A stretch of 64,000 nucleotides of DNA from assembly GCA_013389015.1 (NCBI GenBank), contig JACAEE010000034.1, positions 19,170-83,169 on the forward strand, given 5' to 3'. Source of the stretch: Hydrogenophilaceae bacterium. GTDB lineage: Bacteria > Pseudomonadota > Alphaproteobacteria > Caulobacterales > Aquidulcibacteraceae. A model generated the notes under the pieces. That model did no database searches. It saw only the letters and a program-made list of their open reading frames with translations, and had not been told where the DNA came from. Shown in pieces: positions 45,753 to 54,580 of the stretch (its first letter is position 1; each line of letters opens with the position of its first letter). The translations under genes and the position numbers were made by a program.

Positions 45753-46907
45753 ATGCCCATCGCCTTCATCGATCTGCAGGCGCAGCGCCGCCGCATTGAA
45801 GAGAAGATCAACGCCGCGGTGCTCAAGGTCGTCGCGTCCGGCGCCTATATCCTCGGCCCTGAGGTGAAGGAGTTGGAGGCGCGCCTCGCCGCCTTCAGCC
45901 AAGCCAAGCACTGCCTCGCCAACGCCAACGGCACCGACGCGCTCGCGCTGCCGCTGATGGCGTGGGGGATCGGCGCGGGCGACGCGGTCTTCTGCCCCTC
46001 CTTCTCCTTCGCCGCCACCGGCGAGGTCGTGCCTTGGGTGAACGCGACGCCAGTCTTCGTCGACGTGCGCCGCGACACCTACACAATCGACCCGCAGAGC
46101 CTCGACGGCGCCATCGAAGGCGTGAAGCGCGACGGCAAGCTCAATCCGAAGGCGATCATCGCCGTTGATCTGTTCGGCCAGCCGGCCGATTATCCCGCCA
46201 TCAGCGCCATCGCCAAAAAGCATGGCTTGAAGCTCATCGCGGATAGCGCCCAAGGCTTCGGCTGCACGCTCAACGGCAGACACCCGCTCTCCTGGTCCGA
46301 CGCGGCGACCACCAGCTTCTTTCCCGCCAAGCCGCTCGGCTGCTACGGCGACGGCGGCGCCACCTTGACCGACAGCGACGAGGACATCGCGGTCTACCGC
46401 TCACTCGCCGTCCATGGCCAGGGCGTGGACAAGTACGACAACGTCCGTATCGGGATGAATTCCCGGCTCGACACGATCCAGGCCGCGATCCTGCTTGAAA
46501 AGCTGGCGATCTTCGCGGACGAAATCGTGATGCGGAACAAGGTCGCCCAGCGATACGCCGAACGCCTCGCCGGCCTCGTGCGCACGCCCGTCGTCATCGC
46601 CGGGGGCGTCTCCACCTGGGCGCAATACACCGTCGAATGCGAGGATCGCGACGGCCTCGCCGCCTTCCTGCGCGAGCGCGGCGTGCCCACCGCAATGTAC
46701 TATCCCAAGCCCATCCACGCGCAGAGCGCCTATCGCGACTTCCCCGTCGGCGCGGGCGGTCTCGCCAACACCGAGGCCGCGGCGCAGAAGGTGATCGCGC
46801 TGCCGATGCACGCCTATCTCACCGAGGAGACTCAGGACGAAATCGCCGCCGCCGTGCGCGACTTCGCGGTCGCCGGCGCCGTCCGCGCGCCGCTGCCCGC
46901 CGCTTAG
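45753..46907 (+). CDS. DegT/DnrJ/EryC1/StrS family sugar aminotransferase
   Basis: A 384-residue PLP enzyme that aminates a nucleotide-linked keto-sugar. Typical are FIDLQAQ at the N-terminus, GTDALALPL, the PLP-binding Asp in LIADSAQGFG, the Schiff-base Lys193 in FFPAKPLGCYGDGGA, GMNSRLDTIQAAIL and YYPKPIH. AGAGG is six bases upstream of the ATG. The closest functional group by motif is WbpE/WlbC-like. Product may be a 3-amino sugar for a surface glycan. It is convergent with a small membrane-anchored protein gene, with a 4-bp stop overlap. Confidence 0.92.
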   Translation: MPIAFIDLQAQRRRIEEKINAAVLKVVASGAYILGPEVKELEARLAAFSQAKHCLANANGTDALALPLMAWGIGAGDAVFCPSFSFAATGEVVPWVNATPVFVDVRRDTYTIDPQSLDGAIEGVKRDGKLNPKAIIAVDLFGQPADYPAISAIAKKHGLKLIADSAQGFGCTLNGRHPLSWSDAATTSFFPAKPLGCYGDGGATLTDSDEDIAVYRSLAVHGQGVDKYDNVRIGMNSRLDTIQAAILLEKLAIFADEIVMRNKVAQRYAERLAGLVRTPVVIAGGVSTWAQYTVECEDRDGLAAFLRERGVPTAMYYPKPIHAQSAYRDFPVGAGGLANTEAAAQKVIALPMHAYLTEETQDEIAAAVRDFAVAGAVRAPLPAA

Positions 46908-47506
46908 CTCGCGCCCGCCCCCGCGATCGGCACGATCCGGATCGAGCGGATCTCGACGCCGTAATTGTAGTCTTCAAGCGTGGCGACGGGGCGCAGCGCA
47001 ATCGCCTGAAGCGCGCCGCTTGCGGACGCAGCGAACGTGTAGCTGATCACGCTCTCGACCACGGAGACCGGCTGCGTCAGCCACTCGATCGTCCCGCCAC
47101 GGTCGAGCCCCAGCGCCAGGAACGGCGCCGTCGTCACCGGAACCGGCGCCACTTCGACGTCGACGCGGAACGGCCCTGAACCCAGCGCCTGCGCCATGTC
47201 GCCGGCAAGCAGAACGCGCAAGCCGCGCTCTTCCGGCTTCACCGGACCATTGCCCGGCAGCACCGCCACCCTTAGCCCAGTCACCCGCCAGCCGGCGTTG
47301 CGCGCCACATAGAACACCGTCTCCGGCGACGCCTCGGCGTGACTGAGAGCGTCTCCCGCCAGCACCAGCGCGCCGTCCTCGACCGCCCCCGCCACAGGGC
47401 GCGCCTCATGGCGCAGCACCGCCGGCCCGAGGCTCGCCAGAATAATGGCGCCCGCGGCAATGAGCAGCGCGGGGTAGAACACCCACCAGCGGAAGAAGAA
47501 GCGCAT
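46904..47506 (-). CDS. Membrane-anchored hypothetical protein
   Basis: A 200-residue protein with one N-terminal hydrophobic helix (about 8-27, WVFYPALLIAAGAIILASLG) and a soluble beta-rich remainder. It has a positive N-terminus (MRFFFRWW), so the bulk should be periplasmic. Several segments such as FYVARNAGWRVTGLRVAVLPG recall carbohydrate-binding-like beta sandwiches, but no family is assigned. ATG 47506 lies just after the downstream end of the NAD-binding gene (8 bp), so the two may be co-transcribed. Confidence 0.68.
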   Translation of the reverse strand: MRFFFRWWVFYPALLIAAGAIILASLGPAVLRHEARPVAGAVEDGALVLAGDALSHAEASPETVFYVARNAGWRVTGLRVAVLPGNGPVKPEERGLRVLLAGDMAQALGSGPFRVDVEVAPVPVTTAPFLALGLDRGGTIEWLTQPVSVVESVISYTFAASASGALQAIALRPVATLEDYNYGVEIRSIRIVPIAGAGAS

Positions 47507-47514
47507 GCGCGCCT

Positions 47515-48426
47515 CTATGCCGGGCGCCGACGCCCGCGCCAAGCCTGCGTCTCAGACGCCGCCGAGAGATCGGCCGCCAGCTGCGTGAGCCCCTCCGCCA
47601 GCGGCGTACGCGCCGCCAGCTCAGGCGGCGGCGGATCCGCCGGCACGGCCCGCTTGTCCTCCTCCACGCGCTTAAGCTGCGCCGCATCGAGCGGGACGGA
47701 CACGAACCGCCGCGCCAGATTCAGCAGCCAGACCGGCGTCGGCAGGATCACCTGCGGGCCGCCAGCGGCCCGCGCCACGGCCCGGTACAGCGCCGCCAGG
47801 CTGAGCTGGTCGGGCCCCCCGATCGCGTAGATCTTCCCCACCGCCTCCTCCAGCAGCAGGGCGGCGGCCGCCGCCCGCGCCAGGTCCTTGTGGAAGACGG
47901 GCTGCTGCAGCGCCCGCCCGGAACCTGGAACCGGAAAAACCGGCGTCCGCCGCATCAGGCGCATCAGGCGCGGCAGCGTCGGGAGGCGCCGTTCGCCATA
48001 GATCAGCGTCGGCCGCAGGATCGTCGCCTGCGGCAGGATCGCGAGCGCTTCCCGCTCCGCCTCCGCCAGCGCCGCATAGATCGGGTCGCCGGGATCGACG
48101 GCGACATTGTTGCTGGAGAAGAAGACGGCGCGCTCGACCCCCGCTTGCGCGACCAAGGGCGCAGCTTTCACGCTGAGCGTGAGGATCGGCGCGAAAACGA
48201 CGCCGCTGACGCCCGCCAGGTCGCGCGCGAGGCCTGCCGGCGCCTCAAGCGCGAGCGGCAGAAGCCGCACGCCGCGCGCGGCCAGCCGGGCCGCCGCCGG
48301 CGCATGAAGACGGCGCATGGTCGCCGTCACCCGCCAGCCGACGTCCAGGAGCGCGTGCGCGACCGCCTCCCCGACCGCACCGCCCGCGCCGACCACCAGC
48401 GCCGATCTCGCCGCCGCGCGCGTCAT
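47515..48426 (-). CDS. NAD(P)-binding atypical SDR (NDUFA9-like)
   Basis: A 303-residue extended/atypical SDR. The N-terminal loop is VVGAGGAVGEAVAHALL; RAVFFSSNNVAV and ILRPTLIYGER are typical of the NDUFA9/complex I assembly group and related UDP-sugar epimerases. The canonical YxxxK is not seen, so it may bind NADP without classical catalysis. ATG 48426 is the only ATG ahead of the cofactor loop; no clear ribosome site. It is divergent from the fusion gene, with which it shares a 62-bp promoter gap. Confidence 0.8.
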   Translation of the reverse strand: MTRAAARSALVVGAGGAVGEAVAHALLDVGWRVTATMRRLHAPAAARLAARGVRLLPLALEAPAGLARDLAGVSGVVFAPILTLSVKAAPLVAQAGVERAVFFSSNNVAVDPGDPIYAALAEAEREALAILPQATILRPTLIYGERRLPTLPRLMRLMRRTPVFPVPGSGRALQQPVFHKDLARAAAAALLLEEAVGKIYAIGGPDQLSLAALYRAVARAAGGPQVILPTPVWLLNLARRFVSVPLDAAQLKRVEEDKRAVPADPPPPELAARTPLAEGLTQLAADLSAASETQAWRGRRRPA

Positions 48427-48434
48427 CGCGGCGT

Positions 48435-48464
48435 TTGGGCTCGCCCGCCGCGGCGCCCTATATG
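48435..48464 (+). promoter_or_regulatory. Predicted promoter of the fusion gene
   Basis: TTGGGC (48435-48440) and CTATAT (48458-48463) are 17 bp apart, giving a start near 48470 and a leader of about 19 nt before the ATG at 48489. Confidence 0.5.
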
Positions 48465-48488
48465 CGAGGAAACCGGCCTGGATTCGCG

Positions 48489-50144
48489 ATGAGCCTGGAG
48501 ACATACGAAACCGACGCGGCCGTGATCGGCGCGGGCGCGGTTGGCTTGGCCTGCGCCGCGGCGCTGGCCGCGCGCGGGCTCGCGCCGCTCGTCCTGGAGC
48601 GGACGGGCGCGATCGGCCAGGGCGTCTCGTCGCGGAACAGCGAAGTCGTTCATGCGGGCATCTATTATCCAACCGGCTCCTTGAAGCACCGGCTCTGCAT
48701 CGAAGGCCGGCGGCGTCTTTACGCATACCTGGCCGAGCGGCGCATCTCCCATCGCGTCTGCGGCAAATGGATCGTGGCCACGAACGACGCCGAGACCGCC
48801 GCCATCGAGGCGATCTACGCCCGCGCGCTCGAGAACGGCGTGGAGAACATGCGCCGCGTGAGCGCAGCGGCCCTTGCCGAAGAGCCGGCGCTCGCCTGCA
48901 CCGCCGCGATCGAATCGCTCGAGACCGGCGTGTTCGACAGCCACGCCTATATGCTCGCGCTGCAAGGCGACATCGAAGCCGCCGGCGGCGCGATCGTCTA
49001 TGAAAGCCGCGTCGCACGCGGCGAGGTGCTCAGCGACGGCCGCTTCGCGCTCGACATCGAAGGCCCAAACCCGGCGCGCCTTATCGTCCGTACCCTGATC
49101 AATGCCGCAGGCTTTCACGCCCAGGCCTTCGCGCGAGCGCTTTCAGGTTATGACGAGGCGCTCGTCCCGGCGCTCTATCTCGCCAAGGGCTCCTATTTCG
49201 GCTGCGCGGGAAGGCCGGCGTTTTCGCGCCTCATCTATCCCGCCCCTGTCGATGGCGGCCTCGGCGTGCACGTCACGCTCGATCTCGCCGGGCGCATGCG
49301 CTTCGGGCCCGACGTGGAATGGCTGACGCACAATGATCCCGACGCCGTCGATTACAATGTCGACATCGCCCGCAGCGAAAGCTTCTACGCCGCCATCCGC
49401 CGCTACTGGCCAGGCCTCCCGGACGGCGCGCTGACGCCGGACTATTCCGGCTGCCGGCCGAAGCTCTCGCCCGCCGGCGCGCCGGCCGCCGATTTCCGCA
49501 TCGACGGCCCGAACGTTCACGGCCATGCCGGCCTGGTGCACCTCTTTGGCATCGAATCTCCGGGACTCACCGCCAGCCTCGCGATCGCCGACCGCGCGGC
49601 GGATGAGGCGCTCGGCGCCGCCGCCGCGGCGCGGCGAAACCTCCGCCGCGCGGTCTTCTTCGACCGCGACGGCACGCTCAACCACGACGAAGGCTACACC
49701 CACCGCGCGGAGGATCTCGTCTGGAACCCCGGCGCGATCGAGGCCGTGCGGCTGGCGAACGAAGCCGGCTATCTCGCCATCGTCGCGACCAACCAATCCG
49801 GCATCGGCCGAGGGCTTTTCGACGAAGCGGCGATGCACGCCTTTCATGCGCGCATGAAGCGCGACCTCGAGGCCGCCGGCGCGCGCCTCGACGCGATCTA
49901 TTTCTGCCCGTACGTGCCCGAAGCGACGCATCCGGACTATCGCCACCCGGATCACCCGGACCGCAAGCCCAATCCCGGCATGCTGAAACGCGCCATCGAA
50001 GAACTCGCCATCGATCCGCTGCGCTCGGTGATGATCGGCAATTCGCCGGACGATCTCGCCGCCGCCCGCGCCGCCGGAATCGCCGGCCATCTCTATCAGG
50101 GCGGCGATCTCGCCGCCCTGCTGCGCCGCGCGCTCAATCTGTGA
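48489..50144 (+). CDS. FAD oxidoreductase (LhgO-like) fused to a GmhB-like HAD phosphatase
   Basis: A 551-residue single frame with two enzymes. Residues 1-375 form a DAO-fold FAD protein like L-2-hydroxyglutarate dehydrogenase: GAGAVGLACAAALAARG, SSRNSEVVHAGIYYPTGSLK, CGKWIVA and HLFGIESPGLTASLAI. Residues 386-551 form a HAD phosphatase of the heptose-bisphosphate (GmhB)/HisB group: FDRDGTLN with Asp392 and Asp394, Thr434 in ATNQSG, Lys493 in DRKPNPGML, and GNSPDDLAAA. The Zn cysteines of classical GmhB are missing. ATG 48489 is chosen downstream of a promoter. I know of no pathway that needs this pair together; a heptose role fits the LPS genes. Confidence 0.88.
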   Translation: MSLETYETDAAVIGAGAVGLACAAALAARGLAPLVLERTGAIGQGVSSRNSEVVHAGIYYPTGSLKHRLCIEGRRRLYAYLAERRISHRVCGKWIVATNDAETAAIEAIYARALENGVENMRRVSAAALAEEPALACTAAIESLETGVFDSHAYMLALQGDIEAAGGAIVYESRVARGEVLSDGRFALDIEGPNPARLIVRTLINAAGFHAQAFARALSGYDEALVPALYLAKGSYFGCAGRPAFSRLIYPAPVDGGLGVHVTLDLAGRMRFGPDVEWLTHNDPDAVDYNVDIARSESFYAAIRRYWPGLPDGALTPDYSGCRPKLSPAGAPAADFRIDGPNVHGHAGLVHLFGIESPGLTASLAIADRAADEALGAAAAARRNLRRAVFFDRDGTLNHDEGYTHRAEDLVWNPGAIEAVRLANEAGYLAIVATNQSGIGRGLFDEAAMHAFHARMKRDLEAAGARLDAIYFCPYVPEATHPDYRHPDHPDRKPNPGMLKRAIEELAIDPLRSVMIGNSPDDLAAARAAGIAGHLYQGGDLAALLRRALNL

Positions 50145-50147
50145 ACG

Positions 50148-50912
50148 TCATTCCGCCGCCATGCCGGATGCGCTGGCGTTCAGGTAGGCGTTGATCACCG
50201 TCCACGGATTGCCCATCATCAAGAGCCGCCCGCGCTCGAACCAGGCCACGATGTTGCAGACATTGCTGATGAGATCGAGCGAGTGGCTCGCCAGAACCAC
50301 GATCTCGGTCTTGTCGAGATAGGCGGTGAGCCGCTTCTGCGCCTGCTCGATGAAGGCCGCGTCGCCCGCGCCGAGCCATTCGTCCAGCAGCAGGATATCG
50401 CCCGGCACGGCGGTGGAGAGCGCGAACGAAAGACGCGCCTTCATCCCCTCCGAATAGGTGCGGAACGGCATGTCGATGAACTGGCCGAGGCCGGTCCATT
50501 CAGGAATCTCGCGCTTGGCCGCTTCAACTTCCTTCGAGGTCGCGCCGAGGAGCCTGAGCGGCAACTCGATATTGGCCATGCCCGAGAGTTCGGGATTGAT
50601 CCCCATCCCCTTCTCGATCAGCGCAATGACTCGGCCCTGAATGTCGAGCTCGCCGCCTGTGGGATGCGCCAAGCCCGCCAGCACCCGCAACAGCGACGAT
50701 TTGCCCGCCCCGTTGTGGCCGATGAGCCCGAGCCGATCCCCAGGCTGCAGTTCGAGCGACACCTCCTTGAGCGCGTCCACCCGCACATAGCCCGGGCCGC
50801 TCGAAATCGTGGCGCCCGCCACCTGCCGCATGACCGCGACCTTGAGCGACCGCCCGGTCATCTCGAAGACCGGGTAGGAGAAGCTCACCCGCTTGAGCCG
50901 AATGTGCGGCAC
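50148..50912 (-). CDS. ABC transporter ATPase of the polysaccharide-export (Wzt/KpsT) type
   Basis: A 254-residue ATPase of the Wzt/KpsT/TagH group, which drives export of O-antigen, capsule or teichoic-type polymer. Walker A is GHNGAGKS (65-72); EKGMGINPELSGMANI is characteristic of the group; the signature is YSEGMKARL, and Walker B is DILLLDEWLGAGDAAF. No C-terminal carbohydrate-binding domain. The GTG at 50912 is preceded by AGAGGG, which lies in the arm of a hairpin. No permease gene follows in this window, so the partner must be elsewhere. It is convergent with the fusion gene, 3 bp apart. Confidence 0.9.
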   Translation of the reverse strand: MPHIRLKRVSFSYPVFEMTGRSLKVAVMRQVAGATISSGPGYVRVDALKEVSLELQPGDRLGLIGHNGAGKSSLLRVLAGLAHPTGGELDIQGRVIALIEKGMGINPELSGMANIELPLRLLGATSKEVEAAKREIPEWTGLGQFIDMPFRTYSEGMKARLSFALSTAVPGDILLLDEWLGAGDAAFIEQAQKRLTAYLDKTEIVVLASHSLDLISNVCNIVAWFERGRLLMMGNPWTVINAYLNASASGMAAE

Positions 50913-50921
50913 GACGTCTGT

Positions 50922-50946
50922 CCCTCTTTGGGCCCGCGGAAGAGGG
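50922..50946 (-). promoter_or_regulatory. Hairpin that could hide the ribosome site of the ABC ATPase gene
   Basis: On the minus strand CCCTCTT pairs with AAGAGGG around an 11-nt loop. The right arm holds the AGAGGG Shine-Dalgarno, nine bases before the GTG start. Confidence 0.45.
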
Positions 50947-51105
50947 GCCGCTGACCATCCCCGACTAAAGCTTCATGCCCTGATCCGCGCCACAACGAAA
51001 GGGCAAGCCTTGATTCGAACCGTCAATTTTGCACAACGCCGCCCGCTCGGAGCATGACTTTTTCGCGACGCCGCCGTTACACTCATGAGCGCGCATTCCG
51101 CGCGC

Positions 51106-51942
51106 TCAACCATCCGTCTTGGCGGCGTCGCGCGCCTTCTGCTCGCGGCGCTCCTGGAGGACGCGGAACTCCTCGGCGAAGGCGGAGGCGAGGATGCCGG
51201 TGGGCATGGCGACGATGCCGACGCCCGCCACCGCCACCAGGCCCGCGGCGATGCGGCCGAGCACCGTCTCAGGATAGACGTCGCCATAGCCGACCGTCGT
51301 GAGCGTCACCATCGACCACCACAGCGCGCGGGTGACCGAGCCGAACGCCTCGGGCTTTGCCTCACCCTCGATGAAATAGAGCATCAGCGCGGCGAGATAG
51401 ACCTGGGCGGCGGCGACGCACAGCGCCGCGACCAGCGGCGCGCCCGCGCGCTTCAACGCATTGCCGACGATGGAGAAGGCCGGCACGTAGCGCGCAAGCT
51501 TGAGCAGGCGGAAGAGCCGCAGCGCGCGCGCTGCGGCGAGCCAGGCGCCCTCCTCCTGCGGCACGAACAGCATGATGAGAAGCTCCGGCAGAAACGCCAG
51601 GATGTCGGTGATCGCCAGCGGCGAGGCGAGAAAGCGCAGCCGACCGACGACGCCGCGGTGGCGCGGATTCTCGCCTTCCGCCCAGAAGCGCAGCAGGAAC
51701 TCGAACGCAAAAATGTAGACGACGACCTGGTTGAAAAGCCGGATGTCCTCCAGCACCCACGCGGGCATGGGCGTATCGGCGCGCACCGCTTCAGTCTCGA
51801 TGGCTAGCGAGATGAGACTCGCCACGACGAGAAGCACGATGGCGGCCGTCATCCAGTTGAACTGATCGACGTCGTCCGGCTCCAGCCAATCATGGATGTA
51901 GCCGCGCACGGTCGCATGCTTGCGGAGCTTGAAGAGCCTCAT
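51106..51942 (-). CDS. Voltage-gated K+ channel-like ion transport protein
   Basis: A 278-residue six-transmembrane cation channel subunit. S1 to S3 lie at about 30-140, and S4 has RALRLFRLLKLARY with spaced Arg. The pore helix and filter are WSMVTLTTVGYGDVYPET, the K+ signature. S6 is AGLVAVAGVGIVAMPTGILASAF. A short cytoplasmic tail follows, rich in Arg/Lys and without RCK or cyclic-nucleotide domain. ATG 51942 with AGGG upstream is preferred; a GTG seven codons upstream is an alternative. It resembles the Kch/KvAP group. The 193-bp gap to the ABC gene shows only the hairpin described. Confidence 0.9.
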   Translation of the reverse strand: MRLFKLRKHATVRGYIHDWLEPDDVDQFNWMTAAIVLLVVASLISLAIETEAVRADTPMPAWVLEDIRLFNQVVVYIFAFEFLLRFWAEGENPRHRGVVGRLRFLASPLAITDILAFLPELLIMLFVPQEEGAWLAAARALRLFRLLKLARYVPAFSIVGNALKRAGAPLVAALCVAAAQVYLAALMLYFIEGEAKPEAFGSVTRALWWSMVTLTTVGYGDVYPETVLGRIAAGLVAVAGVGIVAMPTGILASAFAEEFRVLQERREQKARDAAKTDG

Positions 51943-51978
51943 CCCGACGCCCTGCCGATTCACAAGGGCGGAACGCTA

Positions 51979-52009
51979 AGGGCGCTGCGCCCCCTCACGC
52001 AAGCGCCCT
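51979..52009 (-). terminator. Hairpin after pheT
   Basis: AGGGCGCT/AGCGCCCT makes an 8-bp stem with a 15-nt loop, 11 bp past the pheT stop. No T-run follows on the minus strand. Confidence 0.4.
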
Positions 52010-52020
52010 CGCCCGAACCT

Positions 52021-54411
52021 TCAGGCGCGCAGCGCCGCGCCCGTCGCCTTGACGACGGCGGCGACCACCTTCTTGCCGATGAGATCGATGTCGGCGTCGG
52101 TGAGCGTCCGCTCCCGCGGCTCGATCGTAACCTCGATCGCAAGGGACTTTTTCCCCGCCGGCAGGCCGGCGCCGCGATAGACGTCGAACAGGGCGACGTC
52201 GGTGATGAGCGGACGCTCGGCGCCGAACGCGGCGCGGACGAGATCGCCGGCGGCGACCGTTTCATCCACGACGAACGCGAAATCGCGGGTCAGCGGCATG
52301 AAGTCCGACATCTCAAGCGGCGGCTTGGCGCGGGTGGGCTTGGCGCGCGGCGCGGGCAGCGCATCAACAAGGATTTCGAACGCGAGAACGGGGCCCGCAG
52401 CGTCGAGGCCGGCGAGCGTGGTCGGGTGCACTTCGCCGAAGCGGGCGATGATCTTGGGCCCCAGCCGCAGGCCGCCGGCGCGGCCGGGGCGCTGCCAAGG
52501 CTGATCCGCATCGGCGTGCTGGAGCGAGGCGATCGGCGCGCCGAGGGATTCCAGCAGCGCAAGGCAATCGCGCTTCATGTCGAACAGGTCCGGCGCGGGC
52601 GCGGGGCGCCAATGGCGCTTCGGGGCGGGGCGCCAGACGACGGCGATGGCGCGCGCCTGATCGGCCTCGCCGTCGCCGAAATAGGCGGGGCCGGCTTCGA
52701 AGAGACGCGCGTCGCCATGGCCGCGATCGGCGTTCTTCTGCGCGGCGCGAATGAGATTGGGGAGCGCTGAAGGGCGCATGCAATCGAGATCGGCCGAGAT
52801 CGGGTTGGCGAGCACGAGCGCATCGGCGCCGCCGCCGAAAAGCGCGGCGTGCCTCCTCTCGCAGAAGCTCCAGGTGACGGCTTCGAGATAGCCCATCGCG
52901 GCGAGCGCGCGGCGGGCGATGCGCAGACGGCTTTCGCCGACGCCGGCGGGCGGCGCGCGATAACCCTCCGCACGCGGAGGATCTGCGGCCGGGACCTTGT
53001 CGTAGCCCTCGATGCGGGCGATCTCCTCGACGAGATCGGCGGGACCTTCAACGTCGCGCCGCCATGTCGGAGGCGTCACAATGAGGCGTTTTGATCCGGC
53101 TTCCGGCGCGGCGGCAAAGCCAAGCGCCTTTAGGATCTGCTTCACGCGCGCGGGCTTCACGCTCATGCCGGCGAGCGTGCGCACGCGGTCTGGATCAAAG
53201 ACGATCGGCGCAGGCGGGGCCGGCGCGCGGCCCGCGACGATGATCTCGCTGACCTCGCCGCCGCAGAGGTCGAGAATCATCTGCGCGGCGCGATCGAGTT
53301 CCGGAACACAGGACTGGGGATCGATGCCGCGCTCGTTGCGATAGCGGGCGTCGGAATTGATGCCGGTGGCGCGGCCCGTCTGGAACGTGCGCAGCGCATC
53401 GAAATAGGCGCTTTCGATCAACACGGTCGTGGTCGCGTCCGAGCAACCGGAATATTCGCCGCCCATGACGCCGCCGAGCCCGAGGACGCGCGCGTCGTCG
53501 GCGATGACGCACATCTCAGGCGTCACCTCATAGGTCTTGCCGTCGAGGGCGGCGAAGCTCTCGCCGGCGCGGCCGAGGCGGGCGCGCACCGCGCCGTGCA
53601 GCTTGTCTGCGTCATAGACGTGAAGCGGGCGGGCGCGATCGTAGGAAAAGAAGTTGGTGACATCGACGAGGATGTTGCGGGGACGCAGGCCGATCGCGCG
53701 CAGGCGGCGCTGCAGCCAGGCGGGAGACGGGCCGTTCTTCAGCCCACGGATCATCCGTGCGGCGAAGAGCGGACAGGCGCTCTCGTCCTGCGTCGCGACG
53801 CCGATCGGCGAAGCGAACGCGCCCTTGAGGCGCGGCGGCGGCTTGGCGATGAACTTGCCCAGACCTGCGGCGGCGAGATCCCGGGCGATGCCGGCGACGC
53901 CCAGCCAATCGGGGCGATTGGGCGTGACTTCGAAATCGATGACCGGATCGGAGAGGCCGAGCGCTTCTGCGACCGGCGAACCCACAGCAAGGCCCGGATC
54001 CAGCTCGAGAATGCCTTCGGCGTCTGCATCGACTTCAAGCTCGGCGCCGGAACAGAGCATGCCGTTCGAAACCACGCCGCGCACCGGGCGCGCTTCCAGG
54101 GTGATCCCGGAGCCCGGAATCTTCGTGCCGATCGCGGCGTAGGCGGTGACGAGGCCGGCGCGGGCGTTGGGGGCGCCGCAGACGATCTCCCTCATCCCGT
54201 CCTTGGTCTCGACCTGGCAGACCTGCAATTTATCCGCATTCGGATGTTTCGCAGCAGAGACGATGCGGGCGATTGTGAAGGGCGCGAGCTTTGCGGCGGG
54301 ATCGTGGATTTCCTCAACTTCGAGGCCGGCCATGGTCATGGCGTCGACGAGGCGATCGATGCTCGCGTCGGTCTGCAGATGATCCTTGAGCCAGGAGAGC
54401 GTGAATTTCAT
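52021..54411 (-). CDS. pheT: Phenylalanine-tRNA ligase beta subunit
   Basis: A 796-residue PheT that pairs with PheS to charge tRNA-Phe. The N-terminal tRNA-binding (EMAP-like) domain has [12 protein letters not shown] and GAPNARAG. The B3/B4 editing domain and B5 (DNA-binding-like) domain follow, with [25 protein letters not shown]. The catalytic-like domain has [21 protein letters not shown], and the C-terminal anticodon-binding domain begins near 700 ([12 protein letters not shown]). Length fits the family. It is the last gene of rpmI-rplT-pheS-DUF-pheT, after a 169-bp gap that holds the R2 repeat. Confidence 0.97.
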   Translation of the reverse strand: MKFTLSWLKDHLQTDASIDRLVDAMTMAGLEVEEIHDPAAKLAPFTIARIVSAAKHPNADKLQVCQVETKDGMREIVCGAPNARAGLVTAYAAIGTKIPGSGITLEARPVRGVVSNGMLCSGAELEVDADAEGILELDPGLAVGSPVAEALGLSDPVIDFEVTPNRPDWLGVAGIARDLAAAGLGKFIAKPPPRLKGAFASPIGVATQDESACPLFAARMIRGLKNGPSPAWLQRRLRAIGLRPRNILVDVTNFFSYDRARPLHVYDADKLHGAVRARLGRAGESFAALDGKTYEVTPEMCVIADDARVLGLGGVMGGEYSGCSDATTTVLIESAYFDALRTFQTGRATGINSDARYRNERGIDPQSCVPELDRAAQMILDLCGGEVSEIIVAGRAPAPPAPIVFDPDRVRTLAGMSVKPARVKQILKALGFAAAPEAGSKRLIVTPPTWRRDVEGPADLVEEIARIEGYDKVPAADPPRAEGYRAPPAGVGESRLRIARRALAAMGYLEAVTWSFCERRHAALFGGGADALVLANPISADLDCMRPSALPNLIRAAQKNADRGHGDARLFEAGPAYFGDGEADQARAIAVVWRPAPKRHWRPAPAPDLFDMKRDCLALLESLGAPIASLQHADADQPWQRPGRAGGLRLGPKIIARFGEVHPTTLAGLDAAGPVLAFEILVDALPAPRAKPTRAKPPLEMSDFMPLTRDFAFVVDETVAAGDLVRAAFGAERPLITDVALFDVYRGAGLPAGKKSLAIEVTIEPRERTLTDADIDLIGKKVVAAVVKATGAALRA

Positions 54412-54439
54412 GGGGCGGCGCCCTTTTGCACCTGGGCCA

Positions 54440-54560
54440 GGCGATCACTGTGGCGGGGCGGGGGGCATGGGGGACGAGACAGCATCGTCGCCGCCGCCTC
54501 ATCCTGCGCGCCCCCCATCCCTACCCTTCCCCCAAGGGGGAAGGGTCTTGGCACATCTCC
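54440..54560. repeat. G-rich palindromic repeat R2, copy 2, before pheT
   Basis: Contains CCCCCCATCCCTACCCTTCC and the CCCCCAAGGGGG palindrome (54529-54540), and a reverse match to the GGGGGGCGCGCA(A/G)GATGAGG block of the copy at 9186-9312. On the minus strand 54511-54533 has G-tracts of 5, 3, 3 and 6. The left arm is degenerate. Confidence 0.7.
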
Positions 54561-54580
54561 GATGCGTGAGGCGTTGCGCT

